Source: Catellatospora citrea | GTDB lineage: Bacteria > Actinomycetota > Actinomycetes > Mycobacteriales > Micromonosporaceae | DNA: 64,000 nt | Assembly: GCF_003610235.1 (NCBI RefSeq) | Contig: NZ_RAPR01000001.1 | Span: forward strand, 5,642,001 to 5,706,000 | Direction: 5' to 3' | Part shown: positions 23,426-33,141 of the stretch, one piece after another | Layout: each line of letters begins with the position of its first letter | Numbering within the stretch: position 1 is the first letter of the stretch | Translations under genes and position numbers: made by a program | The notes under the pieces: model-generated | What the model was told of the DNA's origin: nothing | The model's input: only the letters and a program-made list of their open reading frames with translations | Database searches by the model: none

Positions 23426-24496
23426 TCAGGGCGTGCCGATGACCGAGGTGACCTCGCCGTTCCGGTTGCGGGGGCGGCAGCCGACGACGACCAGGCTGTC
23501 GCCGGACTCCAGCGTGGCGACCTCCTGCCAGGGCAGTGCCTTGCCGCTGCGCAGCACGGCGACCACCGGCTCCGGACACTCGCGCGGCGTCCGGCCGATC
23601 TCCTCCGGCCGCACCGGGCGTTCGACGAGTTCCAGCCCGTCGCCGTGCACCAGCAGGTCCGAGAAGACCTCGCTGACCAGGGGCGACTTGGCGGCGACGC
23701 CGAGCAGCCGGCCGGCTGCCGCGGATGAGGTGATCACCGCGTCGGCACCGGAGCGCAGCAGCAGCGGCTCGTTCTCGGCCTCCCTGATCGCCACGGCGAC
23801 CAGGCACTTCGGGTTGAGCTGGCGGACCGTGAGGGTGGCCAGCACCGCGGTGTCGTCGCGGTTGGTGGCCACGATGACGCGGGCGGCGGTGTGCACCGAG
23901 GCCTGGCGCAGCACCACGGCCCGGGTGGCGTCGCCGAGCACGGCGGCGTACCCGTCGCGGTTGGCCTCGTCGATGTACTCCTGCCGGTTGTCGACCACCA
24001 CCACCTGCTCCGGGGAGGTGCCGGAGGCCTGCAGTTGGCGGATCGCGTTGGCGCCCTTGGTGCCGTATCCGATGACGACGGTGTGCCCTCGCAAGGTCTT
24101 CCTCCAGCGGTCGCGCCGCACTTGGTCACGGTAGTTCTTGGTGAGCACCTGGAACGCCGTGCCGACCAGGATGGCCAGGAACGCGATCCGCAGCGGGGTG
24201 ATGACCAGGACGTTCACCAGCCGGGCGGTGGGGCTGACCGGCACGATGTCGCCGTAGCCGGTGGTCGACAGCGTCACCGTGGCGTAGTAGAGCGCGTCCA
24301 GCCAGCTCATCTGGCCGTCGGAGCCGTCCTTGTAGCCGGTGCTGTCGGCCATCACCACGCACACGACCGCGGCCAGGATGCCCAGGCCGTACAGGACGCG
24401 CCGGCCGATCTGGCGGACCGGCTCGATCTCGCGCTCGGGCAGCTTGATCTGCCCGCGCTCGATCGCGGCGGCGTTCTTGGTCTTCGGCCCGGCCAT
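23426..24496 (-). CDS. Two-TM potassium channel with RCK (TrkA-N/TrkA-C) domains
   Basis: A 356-residue channel subunit. A first helix (LYGLGILAAVVCVVMA), the pore with the selectivity filter TLSTTGYGDIVP, and a second helix (VITPLRIAFLAILVG) precede a cytoplasmic Rossmann RCK domain with GYGTKGANAI and VVDN, then a TrkA-C-like domain after residue 270. It is probably a tetrameric K+ channel gated by a nucleotide or ion bound to the RCK ring. It is monocistronic, with its start facing the cellobiose operon promoter region. Confidence 0.92.
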   Translation of the reverse strand: MAGPKTKNAAAIERGQIKLPEREIEPVRQIGRRVLYGLGILAAVVCVVMADSTGYKDGSDGQMSWLDALYYATVTLSTTGYGDIVPVSPTARLVNVLVITPLRIAFLAILVGTAFQVLTKNYRDQVRRDRWRKTLRGHTVVIGYGTKGANAIRQLQASGTSPEQVVVVDNRQEYIDEANRDGYAAVLGDATRAVVLRQASVHTAARVIVATNRDDTAVLATLTVRQLNPKCLVAVAIREAENEPLLLRSGADAVITSSAAAGRLLGVAAKSPLVSEVFSDLLVHGDGLELVERPVRPEEIGRTPRECPEPVVAVLRSGKALPWQEVATLESGDSLVVVGCRPRNRNGEVTSVIGTP

Positions 24497-24629
24497 GCTC
24501 GGAGAGTATCCGACGATCAGCTGTCCAACCCTGACCGTATGAACGAATTAGTAATCGTCGAACGGCCAACAACCGCCACGTACTTCCTGGTGAGGCTCTC
24601 TCGATCATCCAGTGACGTAGGTAACAGAA

Positions 24630-24643
24630 TGGGAACGCTCCCA
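24630..24643. promoter_or_regulatory. CebR-like operator 1
   Basis: tgggaacgctccca is a 14-base palindrome with one symmetric mismatch. It matches the CebR operator of Streptomyces cellobiose genes (TGGGAGCGCTCCCA) at 13 of 14 positions. It lies just upstream of a TTGACA -35 element at 24653-24658. Confidence 0.85.
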
Positions 24644-24652
24644 TCAGGTCCC

Positions 24653-24681
24653 TTGACACCCACGTAACCTCACGGCAATCT
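24653..24681 (+). promoter_or_regulatory. Predicted promoter of the cellobiose operon
   Basis: TTGACA at 24653-24658 is followed after 17 bases by caatct (24676-24681), a weak -10. The element is bracketed by the two CebR-like operators, so repressor binding would block RNA polymerase. About 95 bases of leader follow before the binding-protein start at 24777. Confidence 0.6.
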
Positions 24682-24683
24682 CA

Positions 24684-24697
24684 TGGGAGCGCTCCCG
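24684..24697. promoter_or_regulatory. CebR-like operator 2
   Basis: tgggagcgctcccg matches the Streptomyces CebR consensus at 13 of 14 bases; gggagcgctccc (24685-24696) is a perfect 12-base palindrome. It overlaps the predicted transcription start. With operator 1 it is spaced about 54 bases centre to centre, roughly five helical turns, which would suit cooperative or looped repressor binding. Confidence 0.88.
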
Positions 24698-24776
24698 ACC
24701 ATGTGGTCCACGCCACAGGGAGACCGATCCCTAGTTTTCACCCCCACCGCACATCGACGACCTGAGAGGGGTCAGG

Positions 24777-26081
24777 ATGAGCACGAATCTGCGGCGCCGT
24801 TCCTTCGCGGCGATCGCACTCGCTGCCGCCGTCACGCTCGGCGCAGCGGCCTGCTCGTCGGAGGAGCCGGGCACCGGCCCCACCGAGCAGATCACCCTGA
24901 ATGTGGATGTCTTCGGCAACTTCGGTTACGAAGAGCTTTACAAGCAGTACATGGCCGAGCACCCCAACGTGAAGATCGTTGAGCGTGGCACGGGCTCCCA
25001 GCTGGACGCGCACAACCAGCAGCTGACCCAGCGGCTCGCCGCCGGCGCCGGTGCGGGTGACGTCGTCGCCCTCGAAGAGGGCGTGATCATCTCCTACCTG
25101 GACAAGGCCAACCTGTTCACCGACCTCGGTGAGTACGGCGCCAAGGACCTCGCGGGCAACTTCATCCCGTGGAAGTTCCAGCAGGGCACCACCGCCGACG
25201 GCAAGATCCTGGGCCTCGGCACCGACGTCGGCTCGATGGCCATGTGCTACCGCACCGACCTGTTCAAGAAGGCCGGCCTGCCGACCGAGCGTGACAAGGT
25301 CTCGGCCCTGTGGCCGACCTGGGACGACTACATCAAGACCGGTCAGACGTTCAAGAGCAAGGTCAAGGACGCCGGCTTCATCGACGCGGTGACCAACACC
25401 TACAACACGATCCTGATGCAGAAGGCCGGTCAGGGCGCGGGCTACACCTACTTCGACAAGTCGGGTGCGATCACGATCGACACCAACCCGGCGGTCAAGG
25501 ACTCCTACGACCTCGCGGTCAAGATCCTGGACGCGGGTCTGTCGGCCAAGCTGCAGGCCTGGACCCAGGAGTGGAACAACGGCTTCAAGCAGGCCCAGTT
25601 CGCCACCATCGCCTGCCCGGCGTGGATGACCGGTTACATCACCGAGCAGAACGGCGCCGACGGCAAGGGCAAGTGGGACATCGCTGCCGCGCCCGGTGGC
25701 GGCGGCAACTGGGGCGGTTCGTTCCTCGCCGTGCCGAAGCAGTCCAAGCACGCCAAGGAGGCTGCTGAGCTGGTCAAGTTCCTGACCAACCCGGCCGGCC
25801 AGACCGCCGCCTTCAAGTCGAAGGGCAACCTGCCCTCGTCGCCGCAGGCCCTGGCCGACGCGGCCGTCAAGGCCGCCGTGAACGAGTACTTCAGCAGCGC
25901 CCCGACCGGCGACATCTTCGCCAAGGGCGCCCTGGACCTCAAGCCGGTCTACCTGGGCGCGAAGAACGCCCCGGTGCGCACCGCGGTCGAGAACGCGCTC
26001 CGCACGGTGGAGCAGGGCACCAAGTCGTCCGCCGACGCCTGGACCGCCGCCGTCACCGACGGCAAGAAGGCCGCCCAGTAA
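24777..26081 (+). CDS. cebE: Cellobiose/cello-oligosaccharide ABC transporter substrate-binding lipoprotein
   Basis: A 434-residue exported lipoprotein: a signal sequence with RRR near the start and lipid-anchor Cys26 (GAAAC), then a family-1 sugar-binding fold. It is the first gene of an operon with two permeases, a GH1 beta-glucosidase and a LacI regulator, under two CebR-like operators, which is why the ceb name is used. No ATPase gene is present; ceb transporters share the MsiK ATPase encoded elsewhere. The GAGAGGGG ribosome site fits the chosen ATG. Confidence 0.88.
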   Translation: MSTNLRRRSFAAIALAAAVTLGAAACSSEEPGTGPTEQITLNVDVFGNFGYEELYKQYMAEHPNVKIVERGTGSQLDAHNQQLTQRLAAGAGAGDVVALEEGVIISYLDKANLFTDLGEYGAKDLAGNFIPWKFQQGTTADGKILGLGTDVGSMAMCYRTDLFKKAGLPTERDKVSALWPTWDDYIKTGQTFKSKVKDAGFIDAVTNTYNTILMQKAGQGAGYTYFDKSGAITIDTNPAVKDSYDLAVKILDAGLSAKLQAWTQEWNNGFKQAQFATIACPAWMTGYITEQNGADGKGKWDIAAAPGGGGNWGGSFLAVPKQSKHAKEAAELVKFLTNPAGQTAAFKSKGNLPSSPQALADAAVKAAVNEYFSSAPTGDIFAKGALDLKPVYLGAKNAPVRTAVENALRTVEQGTKSSADAWTAAVTDGKKAAQ

Positions 26082-26097
26082 GTAACGCCCGATGAAG

Positions 26098-26132
26098 CCG
26101 GGGTGCGCGGTCGAGCCGACCGCGCACCCCGG
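26098..26132 (+). other. Stable hairpin between binding-protein and permease genes
   Basis: A perfect 16-base stem (26098-26113 with 26117-26132) closes on a 3-base loop. It begins 16 bases after the binding-protein stop and lies 44 bases before the permease start. Such hairpins commonly protect the upstream message and reduce read-through, so that the binding protein is made in excess of the permeases. Confidence 0.75.
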
Positions 26133-26175
26133 CCATGGCAGTGACACGGTCGGCCGGCAACGCACAGGAGTGGTC

Positions 26176-27204
26176 ATGGCAGTGCAATCCTCCACGCGAC
26201 CTGAGGTCGCGCCGGGGCAGCGCAGGGGTGGGTCGAAGCCGCCCATGGAACCGCAGCGGAGCAGGGGAGTGCTCGGGCGGCTCGACATCAAGTACTCCCC
26301 GTACCTCTACATCGCGCCGTTCTTCGTGGTGTTCGGCATCTTCGGCCTGTGGCCGCTGATCTACACCCTGCGGATGTCGCTCTACGACTGGGATCTCGGC
26401 TCCACCGTCGAGACCGCGAAGTTCGTCGGGTTCGACAACTTCACGATGTTCCTCGGCGACTCCGACTTCTGGAACTCGGTCGTCAACACGATCGCGATGT
26501 TCCTCATGTCCACGATCCCGCAGCTGATCCTCGCGCTGATCCTGGCGAACGCGCTCAACAAGCGCCTGCGCGGCCGCACGCTGCTGCGAATGGGCGTGCT
26601 GATCCCGAACATCACCTCGGTGGCCGCGGTCTCCATCGTCTTCACCCAGCTCTACAACCGCGACTTCGGTCTGATCAACTGGGTGCTCGGCTTCGTCGGC
26701 GTCGAGCCGATCGACTGGACGGCGCGCAGCTGGTCGTCGTGGGTGGCCATCTCCTCGATGGTGGACTGGCGCTGGACCGGCTACAACGCGCTGATCTTCC
26801 TGGCCGCGATGCAGTCCATCCCGCGCGACATCTACGAGTCGGCGTCGATCGACGGAGCGTCGGGCTGGCGGCAGTTCTGGACCATGACGGTGCCGATGCT
26901 GCGGCCCACCATCATCTTCGTGACCATCATCTCGACCATCGGCGGCCTGCAGCTCTACGGTGAGCCGCTGCTGTTCACCGGCGGCGGCAACCCGCTGCTG
27001 GGCGGTTCGGACCGCCAGTCGCAGACGGTGACGATGTTCCTGATGGAGCAGTTCTACATGAAGTTCGAGCTGGGTCGGGCCGCCACGGTCGCCTGGCTGC
27101 TCTTCATCCTGATCATGATATTCAGCATCATCAACTTCCTGTTCACCCGGAGCCTCCGGTCCGCGGACGGGAAGGCCAAGCAGAGGAAGGGCGTGACGCG
27201 ATGA
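26176..27204 (+). CDS. cebF: Sugar ABC transporter permease (MalF type)
   Basis: A 342-residue inner-membrane protein with six predicted helices, the first at [19 protein letters not shown]. The EAA loop that contacts the ATPase is [22 protein letters not shown]. The ATG at 26176 is preceded by AGGAG; the longer in-frame version would include the intergenic hairpin and was rejected. Its last bases overlap the next permease start by 4 (ATGA). Confidence 0.92.
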   Translation: MAVQSSTRPEVAPGQRRGGSKPPMEPQRSRGVLGRLDIKYSPYLYIAPFFVVFGIFGLWPLIYTLRMSLYDWDLGSTVETAKFVGFDNFTMFLGDSDFWNSVVNTIAMFLMSTIPQLILALILANALNKRLRGRTLLRMGVLIPNITSVAAVSIVFTQLYNRDFGLINWVLGFVGVEPIDWTARSWSSWVAISSMVDWRWTGYNALIFLAAMQSIPRDIYESASIDGASGWRQFWTMTVPMLRPTIIFVTIISTIGGLQLYGEPLLFTGGGNPLLGGSDRQSQTVTMFLMEQFYMKFELGRAATVAWLLFILIMIFSIINFLFTRSLRSADGKAKQRKGVTR

Positions 27205-28108
27205 CCGCCACCGCAGTCCGGACCGGCACCACGCCCACGCCCGCGCCGAAGCGTCGCCGCCGCAAGGGCGGTGGCGCCGCGGAGCGGCTCTGGCAGGCCA
27301 GCCCGCTCACGTACATCACCCTGTTGGCCGCGGTGGGGCTGTCGATCTTCCCGCTGTACTACATGTTCGTCATCGCGACCCGCACCAACGACGCGATCGG
27401 GCAGACCCCGCCCCCGGTGACCCCGGGCGGCGAGATCGGCGGCAACGTCGACCGCCTGCTGTCCAACGACAGCGCAGCGTTCATGACCGGCCTGGTGAAC
27501 TCCGCCATCGTCGCGACCGTGGTCACCGTGTTCGTGGTGTTCTTCTCGTCGCTGGCCGGCTTCGCCTTCGCGAAGCTGCAGTTCAAGGGCCGCAACGGGA
27601 TGATGCTGGCGATCCTGATCACGATGATGGTCCCGACGCAGCTCGGCATCGTGCCGCTCTACCAGATGATGTACGAGTGGGACCTGCACAACAAGCTGCC
27701 CTCGATCATCCTGCCGTTCCTGGTCAGCGGCTTCGGCGTGTTCATGATGCGCCAGTACGCGAGCCAGGCCGTGCCGGACGAGCTCATCGAGGCGGCCCGG
27801 ATGGACGGCTGCAGCACGTTCCGCACCTACTGGAACGTGGTGCTGCCGGGGCTGCGTCCCGCCATCGCGGTGCTGGGCCTGTTCACCTTCATGGAGCAGT
27901 GGAACTCGTTCCTCTGGCCGCAGATCGCGCTGGGCGACCCCACGAACCCGACCGTTCAGCTCTCCCTGCAGCGCCTCTCGCAGGGTTACTACAACGATTA
28001 CTCCCAGGTGTTCGCGGGTACGCTGCTCAGTGTCGTGCCGTTGCTCGTGATCTTCATTATCTTCGGTCGTCAGATCATCGGCGGCATCATGGAAGGTGCA
28101 GTAAAAGC

Positions 28109-28112
<4 letters not shown>
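27201..28112 (+). CDS. cebG: Sugar ABC transporter permease (MalG type)
   Basis: A 303-residue membrane permease with a basic N-terminus ([15 protein letters not shown]), six helices and the EAA loop [22 protein letters not shown]. It pairs with the MalF-type protein encoded just upstream and overlaps it by 4 bases. Its stop overlaps the GTG start of the beta-glucosidase gene, so uptake and hydrolysis of the sugar are translationally linked. Confidence 0.92.
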
Positions 28113-29527
<1,415 letters not shown>

Positions 29528-29539
29528 CGGCACAGCAAC

Positions 29540-29566
29540 CCGGGGCCGGCCACCGGCCGGCCCCGG
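29540..29566 (+). terminator. Hairpin between beta-glucosidase and regulator genes
   Basis: A perfect 12-base stem (29540-29551 with 29555-29566) and 3-base loop lie 13 bases after the beta-glucosidase stop, with no T-run. It could act as a partial terminator, lowering but not abolishing read-through into the regulator gene at 29591. Confidence 0.6.
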
Positions 29567-29590
29567 ACCTGCCCAGAACGAGGAGCATCG

Positions 29591-30613
29591 ATGACGACGC
29601 AGCGCACCAGGTCTGCGGGGCGGCCCACGCTGGATGAAGTGGCCGCGCTCGCCGGCGTGGGCCGGGGCACCGTGTCGCGGGTCGTCAACGGCTCACCCCA
29701 GGTCAGCCCGGAGGCCCGCTCGGCCGTCCAGGAGGCGATCAAGGAGCTGGGCTACGTGCCCAACCGCGCCGCCCGGGCCCTGGTCACCCAGCGCACCGAC
29801 TCCGTCGCCCTGGTCGTGTCCGAGTCGCAGGAACGCGTCTTCACCGAGCCGTTCTTCGCCGGCATCGTGCGCGGCATCAGCTCCGCCCTGGCCGACACGT
29901 CCCTGCAGCTGTGGCTGGCCATGGCGCAGACCCAGGGCGAGCGCCAGCGCATCGAGAACCACCTCACCAGCCAGCACGTCGACGGCGTGCTGCTGGTCAT
30001 GCTGCACGAGTCCGACCCGCTGCCGCAGCTGCTGCGCCAGCGCGGCCTGCCCACCGTGCTCGGCGGCCGCCCCGTCAACGTCGACCCGCAGATCTCGTAC
30101 GTCGACATGGACAACGTCAACGGGGCCCGCGCCGCCGTCGAATACCTGCTGGCCTCCGGCCGCAAGCGGGTCGCCACCATCGCCGGCCCGCAGGACCTCG
30201 GCGTGGGCGTCGACCGCCTCGTCGGCTACCGCGCCGCCGTGCAGAACGCGGCCGTCGAGCCGCTGATCGAGTTCGGCGACTTCAGCGAGTACAGCGGCGT
30301 CGACGCCATGCGCCGGCTGCTGGCCCGCCGCCCCGACCTCGACGCCGTCTTCGTCGCCTCCGACCTGATGGCCGCCGGCGCGGTGCGCGCCCTGCGCGAC
30401 AACGGCCGCCGCATCCCTGAGGACGTCGCCGTGATCGGGTTCGAGGACTCGCCCGTCGCCCGGCAGACCGACCCGCCGCTCACCACCGTCTACCAGCCCG
30501 TCGAGGACATGGGCCGGCACATGGTCCGGCTGCTGCTCAGCCGCATCCGCGGCGAGGACCAGCCCACCCACGTCCTCCTCGACACCCACCTGGTCCACCG
30601 GAATTCTGCCTGA
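29591..30613 (+). CDS. cebR: LacI-family repressor of the cellobiose operon (CebR-like)
   Basis: A 340-residue repressor. The N-terminal HTH is PTLDEVAALAGVGRGTVSRVVNG with a hinge helix PNRAARALV, followed by a periplasmic-binding-protein-like sugar-sensing domain. The operators it is expected to bind sit at 24630 and 24684, upstream of the operon that it closes. Cellobiose is the inducer of CebR in Streptomyces; that this protein also senses it is inferred from the operon content. Confidence 0.88.
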   Translation: MTTQRTRSAGRPTLDEVAALAGVGRGTVSRVVNGSPQVSPEARSAVQEAIKELGYVPNRAARALVTQRTDSVALVVSESQERVFTEPFFAGIVRGISSALADTSLQLWLAMAQTQGERQRIENHLTSQHVDGVLLVMLHESDPLPQLLRQRGLPTVLGGRPVNVDPQISYVDMDNVNGARAAVEYLLASGRKRVATIAGPQDLGVGVDRLVGYRAAVQNAAVEPLIEFGDFSEYSGVDAMRRLLARRPDLDAVFVASDLMAAGAVRALRDNGRRIPEDVAVIGFEDSPVARQTDPPLTTVYQPVEDMGRHMVRLLLSRIRGEDQPTHVLLDTHLVHRNSA

Positions 30614-30624
30614 TCTTCGCTGGT

Positions 30625-30685
30625 GATCGCTGTCTGGTGTCATGATCTGCGGCTTGACCGCAGCTGTTGGCATGAGATGGCGATC
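30625..30685. repeat. Dispersed palindrome, family gatcgctgtct (copy 3)
   Basis: The left arm gatcgctgtctggtgtcatg and the right arm ending catgagatggcgatc pair with several mismatches; the inner part ctgcgg/ccgcag also pairs. It lies 11 bases after the regulator stop, in the position of a terminator. Confidence 0.65.
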
Positions 30686-30812
30686 TTGGCGATTCCGGGC
30701 GCCGGATCACAGGATTCATTCGTCGTCCGCGTGGTGGACACGCGTTGACGGCGGTCCGGGCGGGCGTGGAGGATATGGGTCCGGCCCATGTCGGACGGTG
30801 TGATGCATTCAA

Positions 30813-30879
30813 CATGATCGCTGTTTGCCGGTTGGTGGCGTGGTGTTACCGCACCATTTGCCGGTGATCGGCGATCATG
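30813..30879. repeat. Palindromic element with catgatcgc ends
   Basis: Perfect 9-base ends catgatcgc (30813-30821) and gcgatcatg (30871-30879) enclose 49 bases that are partly self-complementary (gtggtg/caccat). The left end shares gatcgctgt with the palindrome family of copies at 12136, 20744 and 30625, so it may be a diverged fourth member. Confidence 0.5.
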
Positions 30880-31059
30880 GGTGGGCCCGGGTGGCGGCAA
30901 TGGCGGCGCCGGTCCGGTGAAGACGGGCGCTGACCTGCGGGTATGCGGTGGAGATTGTTTCCCGCGGATACGGCGCTGCAATGCGTACGAAACGGTAATA
31001 GGGCAAGCTCGGACAGAGTTCCGGCACAAGCCCGCGTGCCGTCGTGGAGAGGAGCCGCC

Positions 31060-31851
31060 ATGCTGCTGAGGGTCAGAGTCGCCCTGCCCGATCGTCCCGG
31101 CTCGCTGGGGCAGGTGGCCCGGACTCTGGGTGTGGCCGGCGCGGACATCGTCCAGGTGGTCGTGCTCGAGCGTCTCGGCGGCCGGGCCATCGACGACTTC
31201 ACCGTGGTGTGGCCCGGTGGAGCCGGGGTCGAGCGCCTGCGCGCGGGTTTGGGCGCGATGCCCGGCGTGCGGGTCGACGGCATCTGGCGCGCGATCGGCG
31301 CGCCGGTCGCGGGCGCGTTCGACGCCGAGCTGCTCACCCAGGTCGCGGCGAACCCCAACGAGGGCCTGGCCACCCTGGTGGACACGGTGCCGGCGCTGCT
31401 GGCCGCCGACTGGGCGATGGCCCTGCAGGTGCCGGCCGACTGGGCCGCCCGCGGCTCGGTGGGCATCGACGCGCGCCACGGGGCCGACGACATGGCCGTG
31501 CTGGGCGCGGTCCGCAAGCGCCCGGCGCCCCCGGTGGTGTACGCGAGCTGGCGCGCCCCGGAGCAGCTCCTGCTGCCGGAGGTCACGCCGCTGCGGGCGC
31601 GCGCGATCACCGGCGCCGACGGCACCCGCTATGCGCTCGCGCCGTTCGGACGGGCTGGGCTGGTGCTGGTCGTGGCGCGGACGGCCGACGCGGAGCTGCC
31701 GGTGGCGGCGTTCCACGCGACCGAGGTAGACCGGGTGGCGCAGCTGGTGCGGGCCGCCGCGGCGATCGTCGGCGACCGGCTGGACGGGGCGAAAGCGCCC
31801 GCCCCGCGGGAGCCCCAGCGCTCCGCGGAAGCCCCGGCATCAGCGGTCTGA
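31060..31851 (+). CDS. ACT-domain protein, amino-acid-sensing type
   Basis: A 263-residue protein. Residues 1-75 form an ACT domain (VRVALPDRPGSLGQVARTLG, DIVQVVVLERLGG, AIDDFTVVWP), the fold that binds amino acids. The remaining part (residues about 90-245) resembles the middle region of the next protein, so the two genes are diverged duplicates. This copy has no catalytic domain and ends in a Pro/Ala-rich tail. It could be a regulatory subunit or a sensor. The gene is preceded by GAGAGGAG. Confidence 0.75.
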   Translation: MLLRVRVALPDRPGSLGQVARTLGVAGADIVQVVVLERLGGRAIDDFTVVWPGGAGVERLRAGLGAMPGVRVDGIWRAIGAPVAGAFDAELLTQVAANPNEGLATLVDTVPALLAADWAMALQVPADWAARGSVGIDARHGADDMAVLGAVRKRPAPPVVYASWRAPEQLLLPEVTPLRARAITGADGTRYALAPFGRAGLVLVVARTADAELPVAAFHATEVDRVAQLVRAAAAIVGDRLDGAKAPAPREPQRSAEAPASAV

Positions 31852-32004
31852 CCTGCACAATCGCGCCTGCCGTGTGACCTCGGGCATAGCGAGATCTTGA
31901 CAAGGCCGTGTAACCGAGCCGAAACACGCCAGGCGCACTCTGAATCCTGTCGGTGGCCGCCCTCATCATGGAGGAGCGTCCATCGACGGGAAACGGAGCA
32001 GGTC

Positions 32005-33054
32005 ATGGCGTTGTGGCGAGTGAGGGCGACCGTCGACGATCGTCCTGGGTTCCTGGCGGTGCTGACGGCGAGTCTGGCGCTTCGATCGGTCAACATCCTC
32101 GCGGTGCAGGTGCACACCACGGAGGCCGGCGCTGTCGACGACTTCCTGGTGGACGCCCCTGACGCGCTGTCGGAGGACGAGCTGATCGCGGCGATCGAAC
32201 GCGGCCGCGGGCGCGACGCCTGGGTCAGCCGCACCGACGTGTACGGGCTGATCGATCCCCCGACCCAGGCGCTCGGCCTGGCCGCGCGGCTCGCGGCCGA
32301 CCCCGACGGCCTGCACGGCGCGCTGTCCGGTCTGCTCGGCGGCAGTCTGGTGCGGCGGGAGCAGGGCGGCGCGACCGTCACCGGCCACGCCGACACCACG
32401 ATGCGCCTGGCGGACCCGTTCACCGACAACGGCGTGCTGGTCGTGACCCGGCTCGCCCCGGCTTTCACGCCCGCCGAGTTCGCCCGCGCGCAGGCGCTGG
32501 TCGAGGTCGCCCGTGCGGCGCTGACCCGGCGCTTGGCCAGCGCGGTCGCGCTGCTGCCCGACGGCACCGAGGTGGCGTTCCGCCCGGCGGGTTCGGCGGA
32601 CGTGTCCGCGGTGGACGACATGCACGGCCGCTGCGGCGACCGCAGCCTGTTCATGCGCTACCTCGCCGGGACCCGCGGCCCGAGCCGCGGCCGGCTGTCC
32701 CGGCTGCTGACCCCGGCCCGCGGCTGCACGCTGGTCGCCGAGACCACGGTGCCGGGCACCGCGGGCAGCCGCGTCGTGGCCGTGGCGAACCTGATCGGTG
32801 AGGGCGAGACCGCCGAGGTGGCGCTGCTGGTCGAGGACGGCTGGCAGCGGCGGGGCATCGGCACGGCGCTGCTGCGCCGCCTGCTGACGCTGGCGGGTCC
32901 GGCCGGCTTCCGGTCGGTCACCCTGCACACGCACTGCGACAACGACGCGATGCTGCGGACGATGAAACGGCTGCCCCACCCGGCCCGCACGGATCGCGAC
33001 GGCACCCTCATCAGTGCCACGATCGCGGTGTCCGAGCTGCGTGCGGCCGTGTGA
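32005..33054 (+). CDS. ACT-GNAT protein acetyltransferase, amino-acid-regulated
   Basis: A 349-residue protein with an N-terminal ACT domain (RATVDDRPGFLAVLTASLA through AVDDFLVDAP), a middle region shared with the gene upstream, and a C-terminal GNAT domain (about residues 195-345) with the acetyl-CoA loop GWQRRGIGTALLRRL. The domain order is that of the amino-acid-controlled lysine acetyltransferase MaKat described from Micromonospora, which acts on acetyl-CoA synthetase. Regulation by an amino acid is expected; which one is not visible. The chosen ATG follows GGAGCAGG. Confidence 0.85.
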   Translation: MALWRVRATVDDRPGFLAVLTASLALRSVNILAVQVHTTEAGAVDDFLVDAPDALSEDELIAAIERGRGRDAWVSRTDVYGLIDPPTQALGLAARLAADPDGLHGALSGLLGGSLVRREQGGATVTGHADTTMRLADPFTDNGVLVVTRLAPAFTPAEFARAQALVEVARAALTRRLASAVALLPDGTEVAFRPAGSADVSAVDDMHGRCGDRSLFMRYLAGTRGPSRGRLSRLLTPARGCTLVAETTVPGTAGSRVVAVANLIGEGETAEVALLVEDGWQRRGIGTALLRRLLTLAGPAGFRSVTLHTHCDNDAMLRTMKRLPHPARTDRDGTLISATIAVSELRAAV

Positions 33055-33141
33055 CCTGGGTGGGTGAGGTGATCGACCGTTGGTAGGCGGTCGCACACAT
33101 TGTGCGATGGCCATACTTGCGGTCGTCACACCATTTCACTC

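Larger units (their letters stand above)
30614..31059. other. 446-base gap between the ceb operon and the ACT genes
   Basis: No coding frame with codon bias was found. The gap holds two palindromic elements, described separately at 30625-30685 and 30813-30879. The last 180 bases are the upstream region of the first ACT-domain gene, ending in GAGAGGAG as its ribosome site. No convincing promoter hexamers are visible. Confidence 0.6.
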
